DNA from: Variovorax sp. OK212 | GTDB lineage: Bacteria; Pseudomonadota; Gammaproteobacteria; Burkholderiales; Burkholderiaceae_C | Direction: 5' to 3' | NCBI RefSeq assembly: GCF_900112425.1 | Contig: NZ_FOLP01000019.1 | Coordinates: 51,610 to 115,609 of the forward strand | DNA: 64,000 nucleotides | Shown: positions 1 to 8,193 of the stretch, piece by piece | How the letters are laid out: every line of letters begins with the position of its first letter | Numbering within the stretch: position 1 is the first letter of the stretch | Notes under the pieces: model-generated | The model's database searches: none | The model's input: only the letters and a program-made list of their open reading frames with translations | What the model was told of the DNA's origin: nothing | Made by a program: the position numbers and the translations under genes

Positions 1-898
1 CCTCGACGAACAGGTTCGGGTCGAACGTGGGCTTGCTCACGAAGGCCAGCACCTCGCCGCTCTTCGGGTCGATGGCCACCAGCGCGCCGCGCCGCTCGCC
101 GAACATGTCTTCCACCAGCTTCTGCAGCTTGATGTCCAGCGACAGCATCACCGTCTGGCCCGGTACCGCCGGGTGGCGCGCCAGGCGGCGCACCGCGCGT
201 CCGCCGGCGGAGGTTTCCATCTGCTCGACGCCGGTCTCGCCGTGCAGCACCTTCTCGTAGCTCTGCTCGATGCCGAGCTTGCCGATGTAGTCGGTGCCGC
301 GGTAGTTGGCGCGGTCTTCTTCCTGCCAGTCGTCCATCGCGGTCTTCTCGCGCTGGTTGATGCGGCCGATGTAGCCGATGACGTGCGCGGCCGTCTCGCC
401 GTGCGGGTAGTTGCGGAACAGCCGCGCCTTGATCTCCACGCCCGGGAAGCGATAGCGGTGCGCGGCGAAGCGCGCCACCTCCTCGTCGCTCAGGCGCGTG
501 CGGATCGGAATGGAGTCGAAGCTGCGCGAGTCCTCGCGCAGGCGCTGGAAACGGCGGCGGTCGCGCGGCGTGACCTCCACCAGGTCGCCGAGCTCGTCGA
601 TGGCGGCGTTGACGTCGCCCGCCTTCGAGGGCGTGATCTCCAGCGTGTAGGCCGCGTAGTTCGAGGCGAGCACCACGCCGTTGCGGTCGAGGATCAGCCC
701 GCGGTTGGGCACGATGGGAACGATGGCGGTGCGGTTGCTCTCGGCGCGTTCGGCCAGGTCGTCGTGGCGCACGACCTGCAGCACGGCCAGGCGGGCGCCG
801 ATCAGCGCGAAGCCGAACAGCACCACGCAGGCAATGACCAGCAGGCGGCGGCGAAAGCGCGCGAGTTCGGCGGCGGTGTCGCGGATTTCATGGTTCAT
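1..898 (-). CDS. mrdA: Penicillin-binding protein 2 (peptidoglycan transpeptidase), 3' end outside window
   Basis: This is the N-terminal 299 residues of a class B penicillin-binding protein that cross-links peptidoglycan during rod elongation with RodA and MreBCD. The visible part has one membrane anchor (about residues 17-38) and then the dimerisation domain, with the stretches VPNRGLILDRNG, FPGVEIKARLFRNYPHG and GTDYIGKLGIEQSYE that are typical of MrdA. The serine active site lies beyond the window edge. The start is the ATG at 898 (MNHEIRDTAAELARF). In most Burkholderiales mrdA directly follows mreD. Here the gene 25 bp upstream on the same strand is a pentapeptide-repeat gene, so this may be a second, displaced copy. 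The family call is firm; whether it is the main cell-shape copy cannot be seen. Confidence 0.93.
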   Translation of the reverse strand, partial: MNHEIRDTAAELARFRRRLLVIACVVLFGFALIGARLAVLQVVRHDDLAERAESNRTAIVPIVPNRGLILDRNGVVLASNYAAYTLEITPSKAGDVNAAIDELGDLVEVTPRDRRRFQRLREDSRSFDSIPIRTRLSDEEVARFAAHRYRFPGVEIKARLFRNYPHGETAAHVIGYIGRINQREKTAMDDWQEEDRANYRGTDYIGKLGIEQSYEKVLHGETGVEQMETSAGGRAVRRLARHPAVPGQTVMLSLDIKLQKLVEDMFGERRGALVAIDPKSGEVLAFVSKPTFDPNLFVE

Positions 899-923
899 CG
901 GTACGCAGCAATGCCTTTCGCGC

Positions 924-1631
924 TCACAGCACCCGCAGGCCGAGTTCGCCGATCAGCGCGGCGGCCTGGTCGGAGGAAATGATCGCGCCCTTGAAGAGCT
1001 GCGACACGTGCGCGATGCGCAGGCCGCCGAGGTCGACCGAGCGCAGGTCGGCGCCGTCGAAGCGCGCGTTCTTCAGGTTCGCGTCGCGCAGGCTGCCGCC
1101 TTCGAACACCGCGTCGCGGAAGTCGCAGCCCGCGAGGTCCGCGTCGCGCAGGTCGAGCCGCTCGATGGTCTGCTTGCGGAACGACATGCCGCGCAGGTCG
1201 GCGCCGGCGAGCAGCGAGTCGTGAAAGCCGATGCCGAGCACCTGCGCCTCATGGAAGTGCGCGCCGGTGAGCTTCACCTCGGAGAAGCGCGTGGCCGAGA
1301 GCTTGGCGCGGTGCCAGCCGGTGTTGTTGAGGTCGCAGGCGACGAAGCGCGCGTCGGTCAGGTCGGCCAGGTGAAAGTCGGCCTGGCGCGCCCGGCAGGA
1401 GGTCCATTGCGTGTCGGCCAACTGGGCCTTCTTGAAGTTGGCCTCGGCGAAGCTGCAGCCGGTGAACTGCGCGCGGCGCAGGTCGAGCTCGGACAGGTCG
1501 GCGCCGTCGAAGTCGCATTGCTCGAACTGCAGCGGGGCGGCGGCCTCGGCGATCAGGCGCTTCAGGTGGGTACGGTCGAGGGTCTCGCCGGACATCGGAA
1601 AAAGGGAAGGAGTGCTCGAAGCGTCGTTCAT
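924..1631 (-). CDS. Pentapeptide-repeat protein
   Basis: This 235-residue protein consists almost entirely of A(D/N)LXX-type pentapeptide repeats (for example DGADLSELDLRRAQF and DADLAGCDFRDAVFEG), which fold as a right-handed quadrilateral beta-helix. No signal peptide or membrane segment is visible. The open frame extends upstream to 1802, but repeats begin soon after the ATG at 1631, so that start is used. An ATG at about 1595 (MSGETLD) is an alternative, and neither has a strong ribosome-binding site. It lies 25 bp upstream of mrdA and is probably co-transcribed with it. Some pentapeptide proteins bind gyrase (Qnr/MfpA), but nothing here shows that role. The fold is certain and the function unknown. 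Confidence 0.85.
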   Translation of the reverse strand: MNDASSTPSLFPMSGETLDRTHLKRLIAEAAAPLQFEQCDFDGADLSELDLRRAQFTGCSFAEANFKKAQLADTQWTSCRARQADFHLADLTDARFVACDLNNTGWHRAKLSATRFSEVKLTGAHFHEAQVLGIGFHDSLLAGADLRGMSFRKQTIERLDLRDADLAGCDFRDAVFEGGSLRDANLKNARFDGADLRSVDLGGLRIAHVSQLFKGAIISSDQAAALIGELGLRVL

Positions 1632-1807
1632 GGGTCTGTGGACAAGGTCGCCGACGCCTGCGGGCGTGGACGGGTGCGGGGCGTGTACGGGTGTACGGAG
1701 GTGCATTCCCCCGGTCGTGAACGAGAGGTCAACCGCTGTTGAACCCGATGCGCCGCCAGAGTTCCCGTGTTTCGTCGCGAAAAGCGGTCTTCTGTAGCGC
1801 AAATGCG

Positions 1808-1836
1808 TCGACCGGCACGGGAGCGCTTTCTATAAT
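1808..1836 (+). promoter_or_regulatory. Sigma-70-type promoter for the cobalamin operon
   Basis: A perfect -10 hexamer TATAAT (1831-1836) lies 17 bp after a -35-like TCGACC (1808-1813, 4 of 6 matches to TTGACA). Transcription would begin near 1843, about 45 bp before the riboswitch. It is the only good promoter match seen between the two divergent genes. Confidence 0.55.
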
Positions 1837-1887
1837 CGCGCGCATTCGGTGCGGTATTTTTACTTATCGCCATCGAATTCCAACGAT

Positions 1888-2135
1888 CAGAGGGTGCTCT
1901 TTTTGCGGCGCATGCCGCACAGGAGTTAAACGGGAAGCAGGTGAAACGCATCGCGACGTACGGTGCGCAAGTCCTGCGCTGCCCCCGCAACGGTCAGTGG
2001 GTCTGGAAACTTCTGGCGCATGCCCGCGGGCATGTGCAGCCACTGCGTCCTCGGACGTGGGAAGGCGGCGGTTTCCGCGCCGATGCGCTTGCGCCATCGA
2101 CGCACCCCACGAGCCCGGATACCGGCCCACGCGAT
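1888..2135 (+). ncRNA. Cobalamin riboswitch
   Basis: The conserved blocks of the cobalamin aptamer (RF00174) appear in order: GGTGCTC near 1893, TTAAACGGGAA near 1926, GCTGCCCCCGCAACGGT near 1978-1995, CAGCCACTG near 2037, GGGAAGGCGG near 2060 and the closing GAGCCCGGATACC near 2110. It is the leader of the TonB-receptor/ABC operon. In this class adenosylcobalamin binding normally lowers expression of downstream uptake genes. About 150 nt of expression platform follows; it contains a possible hairpin CGTTC-N8-GAACG near 2238-2256, close to the ribosome-binding site AAAGGAAC at about 2273-2280. Confidence 0.93.
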
Positions 2136-2284
2136 CGCCTTCGGACGCTGCGGGAGTGCGTTTGTCCGGGTCGGCTGTGTTGCGTACCGTCATGCGTGCG
2201 CGTTCCTCCGGCGCCGTGCAACCCATTGCCGCAGCGTTCGGGTCTTTGAACGGTCCGCGGGCGTGCGGGCCAAAGGAACAACGC

Positions 2285-4417
2285 ATGCGCAAGATTTCGA
2301 CCCGTCCCACTCCCCTGTTCGGCGTGGGCCTGCTGCTGGCCATGTCCGGCGCCTCGGCCCAGGAGGCCGCCTCGTCCGGCGCACTGCCGACGCTGACCGT
2401 CAACGAGAAGAAGACCATCTCGACGGCCACCCGGCTGGAGGCCGACCCGCTGCGCATTCCGTTCACCACCTATTCGGTGGACCGCGCCCAGATGGACGCC
2501 GTGGGCGCGGTCACGCTGGAGGACACGCTGCGCACCGTGCCGGGCCTGCAGTTCGGCACGCAGGGCAACTACTACACGCGCTTCGAGACGCGCGGCCTGC
2601 GCGACACGCAGGACGTGCTGGTGCTGATCGACGGCGTGCCGCTGCGCCAGCTCCAGGGCAACGCCGACATCACGCTGATCGCGCCCGACCTGGTCGATCG
2701 CATCGAGTTCATCAAGGGCCCGGCCTCGGCGCTCTACGGCAAGAACGCCATCGGCGGCGTGGCGCAGTTCTTCATGAAGCCCGAGCGCGCGGGCGGCACC
2801 GTGACCACCACGCTGGGCAGCTTCGGGCGCACCGACGCCAGCGTGCGCTACCGCTGGGACTTCGAGCGCGGCAACCTGTACATCGGCGCGGCCAACAACG
2901 ACTACAAGGGCTTCCAGCGCGACGCGGGCCGGGCGCAGGCGGCGGCCGTGCTCGGCGGCGACTTCGCCGTCACGAACAACTGGACCACGGGCTTGCAGAT
3001 CTACGACTCGCACGTGCGCGGCGACCGCGGCTCCATCGTGCCGCTGCAGAACGGCAAGCCGATGTTCGGCATCACCTCGCGCGACAACTACGGCATTCCC
3101 GATTCGTACGTGGTGGGCGACTACCAGTCGATCGCGTGGAAGAACAAGGTCGACTTCGGCGGCGGCTGGTCGCTCAGCCACCTGAGCAGCTTCGCGCGCT
3201 ACGACCGCTTCTTTGCCGGGGGCATCACCATCGTGCCGCCGCCCGCGGCCGTGAACAAGGGCTACTCCGAAAGCGACACCTCCGACCGCGGCGTGTTCCA
3301 CGACGTGGCCGTGACGTGGCTCACCGGCGGCAAGCGCTGGAGCAACGAGCTGCAGTTCGGCGTGGACATCGAGCGCGGCTGGCAGAACCTCGACTCGCCC
3401 ACCTTCACCAACGCACCGACCTACCGCGGCCCGTTCTACGACGTGCCCGTGACCAATGTGCGCAACGACCCGCGCGGCATTCGCGGCGCCACCACCTACT
3501 CGCGCTTCGACCAGGAAGTGCGCAGCTTCTATGTGCAAGACCGCTTCGAGTGGGACGCGTTCGGCATCACCGCCGGCCTGCGCCACGACAAGTTCGAGCA
3601 GACGCTGGGCCGCTCGGGCACCAACGTGGTCTCCGCGCAGGAAGGCAGCCGCACCAGCCCGCGCCTGGGGGCCGACTGGGCCTTCTCGCGCAACGCCGCG
3701 GCCACGCACGCGGTGTTCGCCAACTGGAGCGAAGGCTTCCGCCCGCAGGCCGTGGCGCTGAACACGCGCAACAACGTGGTGGTGCCCGACATTCTTCGCC
3801 CCGAGCTCACGCGCAGCAAGGAAGTGGGCGTGAAGGGCCGCGCGGCCGACGACGGCTGGGCCTACCAGGTCAGCGTGTTCGAGGCCGAGAAGGTCGACGG
3901 CCAGCGCGCCTACCGCAGCGGGCCCGACTCGTTCGTGTTCAGCAACGCGACCTCGCGCGCGAAGGGCATCGAGTCGTCGCTGCAGGTGCGGCTGTCGCAG
4001 CACTGGAACGGCTACCTGCACTACACGTGGCAGGACGCGCGCCTGAAGGACTTCCAGACCTACACCGACAGCGGCGCGCGCAGCACCAACTTCGGCGGCT
4101 ACCGCGTGCGCATGTCGGCGCACAACATCGCCGGTGCGGGCGTGACCTGGGCGCAGGGCCCCTGGTCGGTCTCGGGCACAGCCAACTACGTGGGCAGCCG
4201 CTACCTGCGCGACAACGTGGTCAACCCGCAGAAGCTGCCGGGCTATTTGCTGGCCAACGTGGCGGTGAGCTACAAGGCCACGCCGCAGCTCACGCTGCAG
4301 GCGGGCGTGAACAACCTGGCGAACAAGTACTACATCGGCGACGACCTCTCGGCGCAGGACGCCGGCAACGCCGGGGCGCCGCGCACCTTCTTCGCGCGCG
4401 CCAGCTACACGTTCTGA
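2285..4417 (+). CDS. btuB: TonB-dependent cobalamin (vitamin B12) outer-membrane receptor, BtuB type
   Basis: This 710-residue protein is a TonB-gated outer-membrane barrel. Residues 1-25 are a signal peptide ending SGASAQ, followed by a TonB-box-like segment (TLTVNEKK), a plug domain (RVEFI-like DRIEFIKGPASALYGKNAIGG, about residues 140-160) and a long beta-barrel ending in the aromatic terminus ARASYTF. The start ATG at 2285 follows the ribosome-binding site AAAGGAAC; the longer open frame runs through the riboswitch and is not coding. B12 specificity is inferred from the riboswitch and the BtuFCD-like genes that follow. The stop is 5 bp before the binding-protein gene. By sequence alone it resembles catecholate-siderophore receptors as well, so substrate rests on context. 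Confidence 0.85.
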   Translation: MRKISTRPTPLFGVGLLLAMSGASAQEAASSGALPTLTVNEKKTISTATRLEADPLRIPFTTYSVDRAQMDAVGAVTLEDTLRTVPGLQFGTQGNYYTRFETRGLRDTQDVLVLIDGVPLRQLQGNADITLIAPDLVDRIEFIKGPASALYGKNAIGGVAQFFMKPERAGGTVTTTLGSFGRTDASVRYRWDFERGNLYIGAANNDYKGFQRDAGRAQAAAVLGGDFAVTNNWTTGLQIYDSHVRGDRGSIVPLQNGKPMFGITSRDNYGIPDSYVVGDYQSIAWKNKVDFGGGWSLSHLSSFARYDRFFAGGITIVPPPAAVNKGYSESDTSDRGVFHDVAVTWLTGGKRWSNELQFGVDIERGWQNLDSPTFTNAPTYRGPFYDVPVTNVRNDPRGIRGATTYSRFDQEVRSFYVQDRFEWDAFGITAGLRHDKFEQTLGRSGTNVVSAQEGSRTSPRLGADWAFSRNAAATHAVFANWSEGFRPQAVALNTRNNVVVPDILRPELTRSKEVGVKGRAADDGWAYQVSVFEAEKVDGQRAYRSGPDSFVFSNATSRAKGIESSLQVRLSQHWNGYLHYTWQDARLKDFQTYTDSGARSTNFGGYRVRMSAHNIAGAGVTWAQGPWSVSGTANYVGSRYLRDNVVNPQKLPGYLLANVAVSYKATPQLTLQAGVNNLANKYYIGDDLSAQDAGNAGAPRTFFARASYTF

Positions 4418-4422
4418 GCGCG

Positions 4423-5331
4423 ATGAAGCGGCGAACGATGCTGACGGGAATGGCGCTCATGACTTCCGGCTTGGCTGCTTCACCCGCGTTCGCCGCGCAG
4501 GGGTTCCCGCGCGAGGTCACCGACGCGCTCGGCCGCCGCGTGCGCATCGCGGCGCCGCCGCAGCGCATCGTCGTGGTGTTTCCGAGCAACGTCGAGCTGG
4601 CCTGGGCGCTGGGGCTGGAAGACCGCGTGGCCGCCATCGGCGGGCGCGTGCGCTGGCCCGAGTCGGCGCGTGCCAAGCCGAGCATCGGCGGTTCGCTGGG
4701 CTACTCGGCGGAAGCGGTGGCCGCGTACCGGCCCGACCTGGTGGTGGTGACGCCGTCGCACTACACGGCGCTGGGCCTGGTGGAGGCCTTCGAGCGCGTG
4801 CAGGTGCCCTCGGTGGTGCTGGCGCACCCGGACCTGCCTTCGGTGCTGCGCAACATCGACCTGCTGGGCCGCGCCACCGGGGCGGACGACGCCGCGCGGG
4901 CCTTGCGCGCAAGCATGGAGGAACGCCTGAACGCCGTCGCCCGCACGGTGGCCGTGGCGCCGCGACGCAGCGTGTACCTCGAGACGGCCGCCGCCGCGCG
5001 CGGCGCCTTCCAGACCATGGGCACGGGCCACTACGCCAACGACGCACTGCAGTGGGCCGGCGGGCGCAACGTGTTCGCCGACCTGCAAGGCTCGCAGCAG
5101 GTGAGCGCCGAGGCGATCTTCGTGCGCGACCCCGACGTGATCATCTCGCTGCAGCAGGTGCCCAAGGACCCGGCATCGATCGCCGAACGGCCCGGCTGGC
5201 ACAGCCTGCGCGCCGTGAAGAGCGGCCGCGTGGTGGTGCTGGAGCGCAGCCACAAGCTGATACCCGGGCCGCGGCAGATCGAGGCGGTCGAGCAGTACGC
5301 GCGGGCCCTGCATCCGGAGCTGTTCGCATGA
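4423..5331 (+). CDS. btuF: Cobalamin ABC transporter periplasmic binding protein, BtuF-like
   Basis: This 302-residue periplasmic binding protein has an N-terminal export signal with twin arginines (MKRRTMLTGMAL) and a cleavage region near AFAAQ. The mature part begins FPREVTDALGRRVRI, the usual opening of class III (BtuF/FhuD) binding proteins, and contains IVVVFPSNVELAWALGLEDRV and YRPDLVVVTPSHY. It should deliver B12 to the BtuC-like permease. The start ATG at 4423 follows the receptor stop closely, and the gene overlaps the permease gene by ATGA at 5328. The paired arginines could mean Tat export, but the motif is imperfect. Confidence 0.85.
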   Translation: MKRRTMLTGMALMTSGLAASPAFAAQGFPREVTDALGRRVRIAAPPQRIVVVFPSNVELAWALGLEDRVAAIGGRVRWPESARAKPSIGGSLGYSAEAVAAYRPDLVVVTPSHYTALGLVEAFERVQVPSVVLAHPDLPSVLRNIDLLGRATGADDAARALRASMEERLNAVARTVAVAPRRSVYLETAAAARGAFQTMGTGHYANDALQWAGGRNVFADLQGSQQVSAEAIFVRDPDVIISLQQVPKDPASIAERPGWHSLRAVKSGRVVVLERSHKLIPGPRQIEAVEQYARALHPELFA

Positions 5332-6320
5332 ACGAGAAGAAACGGGTGTCTGACGCCACCTTGTGGCTGGTACTGGGCGTGGCGGGCATCGCGGCGGTCA
5401 CGCTGGCCTTGAGCATCGGCGCCGGCACGGTGTGGCCCACGCGCTGGTTCGCCAGCGGCTCGCTCGACGCGGAGCTGGTGCGCCTGTGGCGCGCACCGCG
5501 CGTGGCGGCGGCCTTTTTCGTGGGCGCCTGCCTGTCGCTGGCGGGGCTGGTGTTCCAGGGCGTGTTCCGCAATCCGCTGGCCGAGCCCTACCTGCTGGGC
5601 AGCGCGAGCGGCGCGGCCGTGGGCGCTGCCATTGCGCTGTTGCTGCCGGCCATCGTGCCGCCGGCGCTCGGCCTGCCGCTGCTGGCCTTCCTGGGCGCGT
5701 GGGGCGCGAGCTGGCTGGTGCTGCTGGTCGGGCGGCTCGGCGGCGAATGGCAGGCCGGCCGCCTGTTGCTGGCGGGGGTGGCGCTGGCCGCCATCCTGGC
5801 GGCGCTGCGCAGCCTCATCCTCATGGTGTACGGCGACGAGTCGACCAACCTGCGTGCCGTCATCTCGTGGCAGCTGGGCGGCGTGCAGACGCCCACGCCG
5901 GGCGAGGTGACCGTGCTGTTCGCGGCGCTCGCCGTGCTGGTGCTGCTGGTGCGCTCGCTGGCCTACGGACTCGACGCACTGGGCATGGGCGAGGACACGG
6001 CCCACAGCATGGGCGTGCGCGTGCCGCGTTTTTCCGCCTGGGCCGTGCTGGTGGCCTCGCTGGCCACGGCGCTGGCCGTGAGCTGGGGCGGCCTGATCGG
6101 CTTTGTCGGGCTCATCGTGCCGCACGTGCTGCGCTGGTGGATCGGGCCGCTGCATGCGCGCCTGGTGCCGGCCTGCGCGGTGGCCGGCGGCATTCTCATG
6201 GTGCTGGTCGACGGCGTGGCGCGTGCCGCGCTGGCGCCCAGCGAGATTCCGGCGGGGCTGTTGACGGCGCTGATCGGCGGACCGTTCTTCCTGGCGCTGC
6301 TGCTGTGGAGGCGCGCATGA
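5328..6320 (+). CDS. btuC: Cobalamin ABC transporter permease, BtuC/FecCD family
   Basis: This 330-residue polytopic inner-membrane protein has the FecCD/BtuC fold. Recognisable stretches are LWRAPRVAAAFFVGACLSLAGLVFQG near residues 45-72, NPLAEPYLLGSASGAAVGAA near 75-95, and GLIGFVGLIVPHVLRWWIG near 250-268, which is the ATPase-contact loop. Length matches the family. The start ATG overlaps the binding-protein stop (ATGA), and the stop overlaps the next start (ATGA at 6317), so translation is probably coupled. It forms the channel half of the B12 importer. Confidence 0.88.
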   Translation: MNEKKRVSDATLWLVLGVAGIAAVTLALSIGAGTVWPTRWFASGSLDAELVRLWRAPRVAAAFFVGACLSLAGLVFQGVFRNPLAEPYLLGSASGAAVGAAIALLLPAIVPPALGLPLLAFLGAWGASWLVLLVGRLGGEWQAGRLLLAGVALAAILAALRSLILMVYGDESTNLRAVISWQLGGVQTPTPGEVTVLFAALAVLVLLVRSLAYGLDALGMGEDTAHSMGVRVPRFSAWAVLVASLATALAVSWGGLIGFVGLIVPHVLRWWIGPLHARLVPACAVAGGILMVLVDGVARAALAPSEIPAGLLTALIGGPFFLALLLWRRA

Positions 6321-7093
6321 GCGAAGCGACCGGCGGCGCGACGGCCGTGAGCGACGCGCTCGTCTTCGACGACGTTTCCACCGGCGTGGGACGCAACCGC
6401 TTCCTGCTGGACCGCGTGAGCCTGGCGATTCCCGAACGGGGCCTGCTCGGCATCGTCGGCCCGAACGGCTCGGGCAAGACGACGCTGCTGCGCACCGCGC
6501 TGGGTCTGATGCCGCTGTCGTCGGGCCGCGTGCTGCTGCGCGGCCGGCCGCTGCCGCAGTGGCCGGCACGCGCGTTCGCGCGGCACATCGGCTACGTGGC
6601 GCAGCAGGGCACGAGCCATTGGGACCTGAGCGTGACGGAGATGCTGCGGCTCCATGCGGCCGAGCTGTCGCCCGAGCTGGTCGAACGCTGCGAGCTCGAA
6701 CCGCTGCTCGCGCGCCGCTTCGCCACGCTGTCGGGCGGGGAGAAGGCGCGCGTGAGCGTGGCGCGCGCGCTGGCGCACGGCCCCGCGCTGCTGCTGGCGG
6801 ACGAGCCGGCGGCGCACCTCGACATTCCGCACCACCACCGGCTGATGGCCATGCTGCGCGAAACGGCGCGGCAGCGCGCGGTCGTCGTGGTGCTGCACGA
6901 CCTGCATGTGGCCAGCGCCTGGTGCGAGCGGCTCGCGCTGCTTTCCGGCGGGCGCCTGCTCGCGCACGGCACGCCCGCCGAGGTGCTGACGCCCGCGCTG
7001 CTGTCCACGGCGTACGGTGCGCCGATTGCCTCGCACGAGGTCGGCGCGCTGCGCTTCTTCACCGGCGTGCCCGGTCAGCGGGCGCCGGCATGA
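6317..7093 (+). CDS. btuD: Cobalamin ABC transporter ATP-binding protein, BtuD-like
   Basis: This 258-residue ABC ATPase has Walker A GPNGSGKT at residues 48-55, a Q-loop region (YVAQQGTSHWD), the signature LSGGE, Walker B LLLADEPAAHLD and the switch histidine in VVVLHDLH. It would power the BtuC permease. It overlaps the permease by ATGA and its own stop overlaps the start of the flavin oxidoreductase. All catalytic motifs are intact. B12 as substrate follows from the riboswitch; related family members import haem or siderophores. Confidence 0.88.
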   Translation: MSEATGGATAVSDALVFDDVSTGVGRNRFLLDRVSLAIPERGLLGIVGPNGSGKTTLLRTALGLMPLSSGRVLLRGRPLPQWPARAFARHIGYVAQQGTSHWDLSVTEMLRLHAAELSPELVERCELEPLLARRFATLSGGEKARVSVARALAHGPALLLADEPAAHLDIPHHHRLMAMLRETARQRAVVVVLHDLHVASAWCERLALLSGGRLLAHGTPAEVLTPALLSTAYGAPIASHEVGALRFFTGVPGQRAPA

Positions 7094-8193
7094 ACGCGCC
7101 GCTGCGCATCGACCTGGCCGGCTACTCGCGCGAAGCGACGCTCGGCGATCACCGCGCGTTTCTGGCCTTCTTCGAGGAAGCCGAACGGCTGGGCTTCGAC
7201 GGCGTGTGGTTCCATGAATTCCGGCTGCTGCCCGCCGGCGGGCCTTACCCCTCGCCGATGCTGCTGGCCGCCGCCCTGCTCGCGCGCACGCAGCGCCTGC
7301 GCGTGGGCGTCTCGGCCCTGGTGCTGCCGCTGCACCATCCGCTGCTGCTGGCCGAGGAGATCGCACAGCTCGATTTGCAGAGCGACGGCCGCTTCGACGT
7401 GGGCGTGGGCCGCGGCACCGACGCGTCGACCTTGCGCGCGCTGGAGATCGACCCTGCCAGCACGCGCGAGCGCTTCGAGCGCGCCTGCCTGCTGCTGCGC
7501 GACGCGCTGAGCGGCAAGGCCGTGTCGTCCAGCGAGGGGCCGTGGCGCTTCGACGCACAGACCGTCGGCCCGGTGGGCTCGCAACGACAGCATCCGCAGC
7601 ATCCGCCGCTGTACATCGCCGGCTCGACCGCCGAGACCATGGGCTTTGCCGTGGCGCATGGCTTGCCGCTGCTGCTGAGCCTGGAGCCGCCCGAAACGGC
7701 GCAGCTCGCGCACGTGGAGGCCGCCTTCGCGCAACGCGGGCGCGAGGGGCAGGCGCGGATGCTGGCGAGCTCGTCGCTCTCGCGCTACGTCTGCATCGGC
7801 GCGACGCAGGCAGCCGCCAGGGCGCAGGCCGACCGGCTGCTGCCGCTGCTGTACGCGCGCCGCCTGCACTTCGCGCGGCTGCGCGGCGTGTTGCCCGAAC
7901 AGGTGCCGCCGCTGGACGCGGCGCGCGTGCTGCGCGAGCAGGTCGTGCTCGGCGATCCGCAGGACTGCGTGGCGCAGGTCGAACAGCTGGTCGCGCGCAC
8001 CGGCGTGCGGCAGTTGCGCTGCGTCTTCAATGGCAACGGCGTGCTGGCCAGCGGCGAGGCGCTGGAGGGCATGCGGCTCTTCGCGCAGGAAGCCATGCCG
8101 GCGCTACGGGCGCAACACGCGCAACACGCGTTACAGGCGATGCATTCGAACCAGGCCCACGGCCCTAAGCATCCGCCACCGCATACGGCGTGA
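7090..8193 (+). CDS. Luciferase-like (LLM) flavin-dependent oxidoreductase in the cobalamin operon
   Basis: This 367-residue protein belongs to the bacterial luciferase-like monooxygenase superfamily (TIM barrel, FMN or F420). It shows the family's EEAERLGFDGVWFHEF opening, LRVGVSALVLPLHHPLLLAEEIAQLD, the typical RFDVGVGRGTD, and PPLYIAGSTAETMGFAVAHG. It overlaps btuD by ATGA (7090), so it is translated as the fifth gene of the riboswitch operon. Its substrate is unknown. A role in cobamide processing or in a B12-sparing reaction is possible but unsupported by sequence. Its last 29 bp overlap the convergent regulator gene. Confidence 0.82.
   Translation: MNAPLRIDLAGYSREATLGDHRAFLAFFEEAERLGFDGVWFHEFRLLPAGGPYPSPMLLAAALLARTQRLRVGVSALVLPLHHPLLLAEEIAQLDLQSDGRFDVGVGRGTDASTLRALEIDPASTRERFERACLLLRDALSGKAVSSSEGPWRFDAQTVGPVGSQRQHPQHPPLYIAGSTAETMGFAVAHGLPLLLSLEPPETAQLAHVEAAFAQRGREGQARMLASSSLSRYVCIGATQAAARAQADRLLPLLYARRLHFARLRGVLPEQVPPLDAARVLREQVVLGDPQDCVAQVEQLVARTGVRQLRCVFNGNGVLASGEALEGMRLFAQEAMPALRAQHAQHALQAMHSNQAHGPKHPPPHTA

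Noticed and set aside
8107..8131. CGCAACACG direct repeats at the end of the LLM oxidoreductase gene
   Set aside because: Only two to three copies inside coding sequence, near the convergent overlap. No function is suggested.
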